DNA from: an uncultured Alphaproteobacteria bacterium
GTDB taxonomy: Bacteria > Pseudomonadota > Alphaproteobacteria > CAAHEQ01 > UBA3637
Direction: 5' to 3'
Assembly: GCA_937935995.1 (NCBI GenBank)
Contig: CALGXF010000045.1
Location: 1-59,251, forward strand
DNA length: 59,251 nucleotides
Shown: piece by piece, positions 57,843-59,251 of the stretch
How the letters are laid out: every line of letters begins with the position of its first letter
How positions within the stretch are numbered: position 1 is the first letter of the stretch
Position numbers and translations under genes: made by a program
The notes under the pieces: model-generated
Seen by the model: only the letters and a program-made list of their open reading frames with translations
Told to the model about the DNA's origin: nothing
Databases searched by the model: none

Positions 57843-59251
57843 TTAAGGACAATTGTTTTCACAATCGTAAATATAACAGTTTCCGTTTGAAAATTCGGAA
57901 CAACATACCCAATTGCCTAAGTTGTAATAATCACAGTATGCTTGACCGCCACAACCTTCTGTCAAACAATTGCCATTCGAATGATATTCACGGCACACCC
58001 ATGTCCCAACAGAACAAGTACCTTGTCCGCCACATTGCATGTAGACGCAATCATCGGAAGCTCCAGAGCTACCATATTCTCCGCAAATCCATTCTCCATT
58101 ATTATAGGCTTGACAGAACGCATCTCCACCACACCGATAATAACCGACTTGTCCCCATGACCACTTCCATCCACATGCTTCACAAAGCGTTTGATCACTT
58201 ATTGCAGCATTAGCATTGCAATTTGAACATTCGCTCTTAACTGCTCCACACTGTGTTCCTTTATCGCAACACCATTTATCAGAACCAGATAGGCATGTGT
58301 GCTGTGTTGTTTCATCACATGATGGCGTACACGCCCCATTTTCCCAACTGCCGCTTACCATAATTGCACAACAAATGGCATCCGTTTGTTCATCATTCGG
58401 ACATGGGTCGTTAACACAATTTTCCGGATGCGTCACACAAAACCGAACACAATCTTCACTCGATGTCGAATCGATACAACAATCATAATTCCCGCTGTCT
58501 TTACAAATACAATACGGCAATGTCGGATTTTGGGTACAATCAATGTCTTCGCATTGACCGTCAACACATTGTTGCCCTTCTCCACATTCCCCGTCATCCG
58601 TACATTCAGGCGGAACACATCGACCGTTTTCACAAATCAGGTCGCCACAATCACTGTTTTGGGTACAATCCGGATCACCACACGTTCCATTCTCACAAAT
58701 TTGGCCGCCGGTGCAATCGTTGTCGTCTGTACACGGTGGCGGATTTTTACATTCTCCGTCCGTACAGATTAAACCATTCCCACAGTCCAAATTGCTTTCA
58801 CAATCTGTCGGTTTTTCGCATTCACCGTTTACACAAACTTGGTCACCCGTGCAGTTTCCGTCTGTTGTACAAGAGGGATCATCAGGGGGTTCCTGACATG
58901 TCCCATTGATGCAAACTAAAATACCGCTACAGTCTTTGGATAAGTTACATGGAATTGGATCCGGATCACTTCCCGAGCCGCTTCCGGAACCGGAACCCCC
59001 ACTCCCCGAACCGGAACCGCTTGATGTTCCGCCACTCGACCCGCCGGAACCACCCGATGAACCACCATGTCCTGTGCCGTTACAAATCGTCCCGTCTTCA
59101 CCAAAACAGAACTTCATCGCTAATCCATCATTCGTCCCGCAAATGTCACTGTCTCCTTGATAGACTGTGTTCCCAACGACAATCTGGTCAATATCCGTCG
59201 GATTCATCTTTAAAATCATTTCACACACACGATATGTCACGCCCGTTGCTT
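57843..59251 (-). CDS. prepilin-family cysteine-rich protein, 5' end cut by the window
   Basis: The frame stays open to the window end, so the N terminus is missing; the GTG at 59240 is not the real start. The visible part begins TGVTYRVCEMILKMNP. This lines up with HVPERVCRRLQDMIFP in the first gene, as do the following CG-x-N and F-x-x-DG positions, showing the two are paralogues. A Gly/Ser linker follows. About seven short modules of the form CxxxxDCxxGxICxxGxCxxP come next, then aromatic cysteine-rich repeats (YNNGEWICGEY, YNLGNWVCCSEF). It is probably an exported surface protein stabilised by disulfides. Confidence 0.8.
   Translation of the reverse strand, partial: ATGVTYRVCEMILKMNPTDIDQIVVGNTVYQGDSDICGTNDGLAMKFCFGEDGTICNGTGHGGSSGGSGGSSGGTSSGSGSGSGGSGSGSGSGSDPDPIPCNLSKDCSGILVCINGTCQEPPDDPSCTTDGNCTGDQVCVNGECEKPTDCESNLDCGNGLICTDGECKNPPPCTDDNDCTGGQICENGTCGDPDCTQNSDCGDLICENGRCVPPECTDDGECGEGQQCVDGQCEDIDCTQNPTLPYCICKDSGNYDCCIDSTSSEDCVRFCVTHPENCVNDPCPNDEQTDAICCAIMVSGSWENGACTPSCDETTQHTCLSGSDKWCCDKGTQCGAVKSECSNCNANAAISDQTLCEACGWKWSWGQVGYYRCGGDAFCQAYNNGEWICGEYGSSGASDDCVYMQCGGQGTCSVGTWVCREYHSNGNCLTEGCGGQAYCDYYNLGNWVCCSEFSNGNCYIYDCENNCP

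Noticed and set aside
59230..59251. GTG 59240 as the start of the last gene
   Set aside because: The frame continues to the window edge, and alignment with the first gene shows that a pilin-like N-terminal domain should precede it.

Overview
The window looks like a chromosomal segment of a low-to-moderate GC, Gram-negative alphaproteobacterium, most likely one of the poorly cultured host- or gut-associated lineages. The reasons are an alphaproteobacterial RpoH, a short HPr kinase next to a mannose-type EIIA and HPr, an Mla-type ABC operon, OpgG/OpgH, a fliF-fliG-fliN-motA-flhF-flhG cluster, and large cysteine-rich proteins behind a prepilin-like MVEML helix. No rRNA, CRISPR array, insertion sequence or intact prophage is visible. 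Family assignments are made by eye from motifs; no database search was run.

Layout. 1-4.3 kb: a cysteine-rich prepilin-like surface protein, a Bax-inhibitor-1 membrane protein and rpoH. 4.3-6.9 kb: two degenerate EAL proteins transcribed directly behind tRNA-Arg(CCT). 7-8.1 kb: hprK, EIIA-Man, HPr. 8.1-12.2 kb: a translationally coupled batA-batB-batD operon. 12.2-13.0 kb: a four-copy tandem array of a structured RNA with an exact 208-bp period. Every copy has its own sigma-70 promoter and intrinsic terminator, and the helices are supported by compensatory changes between copies. The last copy runs directly into the ribosome binding site of a small basic HTH gene. This array is the strongest candidate for an undescribed system. 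13.3-24.5 kb: secA, a CofE-like ligase, the motor operon with an unusually short FliF, rluD and two unknown membrane proteins.

24.5-32.7 kb is accessory in character: a candidate small RNA, an unknown membrane protein, a secreted metallopeptidase-like protein with MORN-type repeats, a family-6 uracil/hypoxanthine DNA glycosylase, tRNA-Gln(CTG), MscL with a zinc-ribbon tail, a DUF488 protein, small regulators, two LysR-type proteins and a GNAT. 32.7-44.7 kb is envelope and central metabolism: opgG-orf-opgH, an old-yellow-enzyme/FadH-like flavoprotein, mlaE-mlaF-mlaD-lipoprotein, GAPDH and an AbrB-family permease. 44.7-59.25 kb is again accessory: a phage-like lysozyme gene behind two stacked terminators, a lactic-acid-bacterial type pyruvate oxidase, a Tat-exported DUF362 protein coupled to a LarC N-domain under a MerR-type operator, an EVE/HNH restriction-like nuclease, a Pmp-like autotransporter, secreted orphans, tRNA-Gln(TTG), tRNA-Arg(CCG) with a broken duplicate, a methyltransferase, and a second cysteine-rich paralogue cut by the window end.

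A recurring theme is control by RNA structure. At three places (12.2-13.0, 24.65-24.83 and 44.72-44.83 kb) a good promoter is followed by a hairpin with a T-run and only then by a gene with its ribosome binding site. This suggests premature termination in the leader or small RNA genes with downstream read-through.
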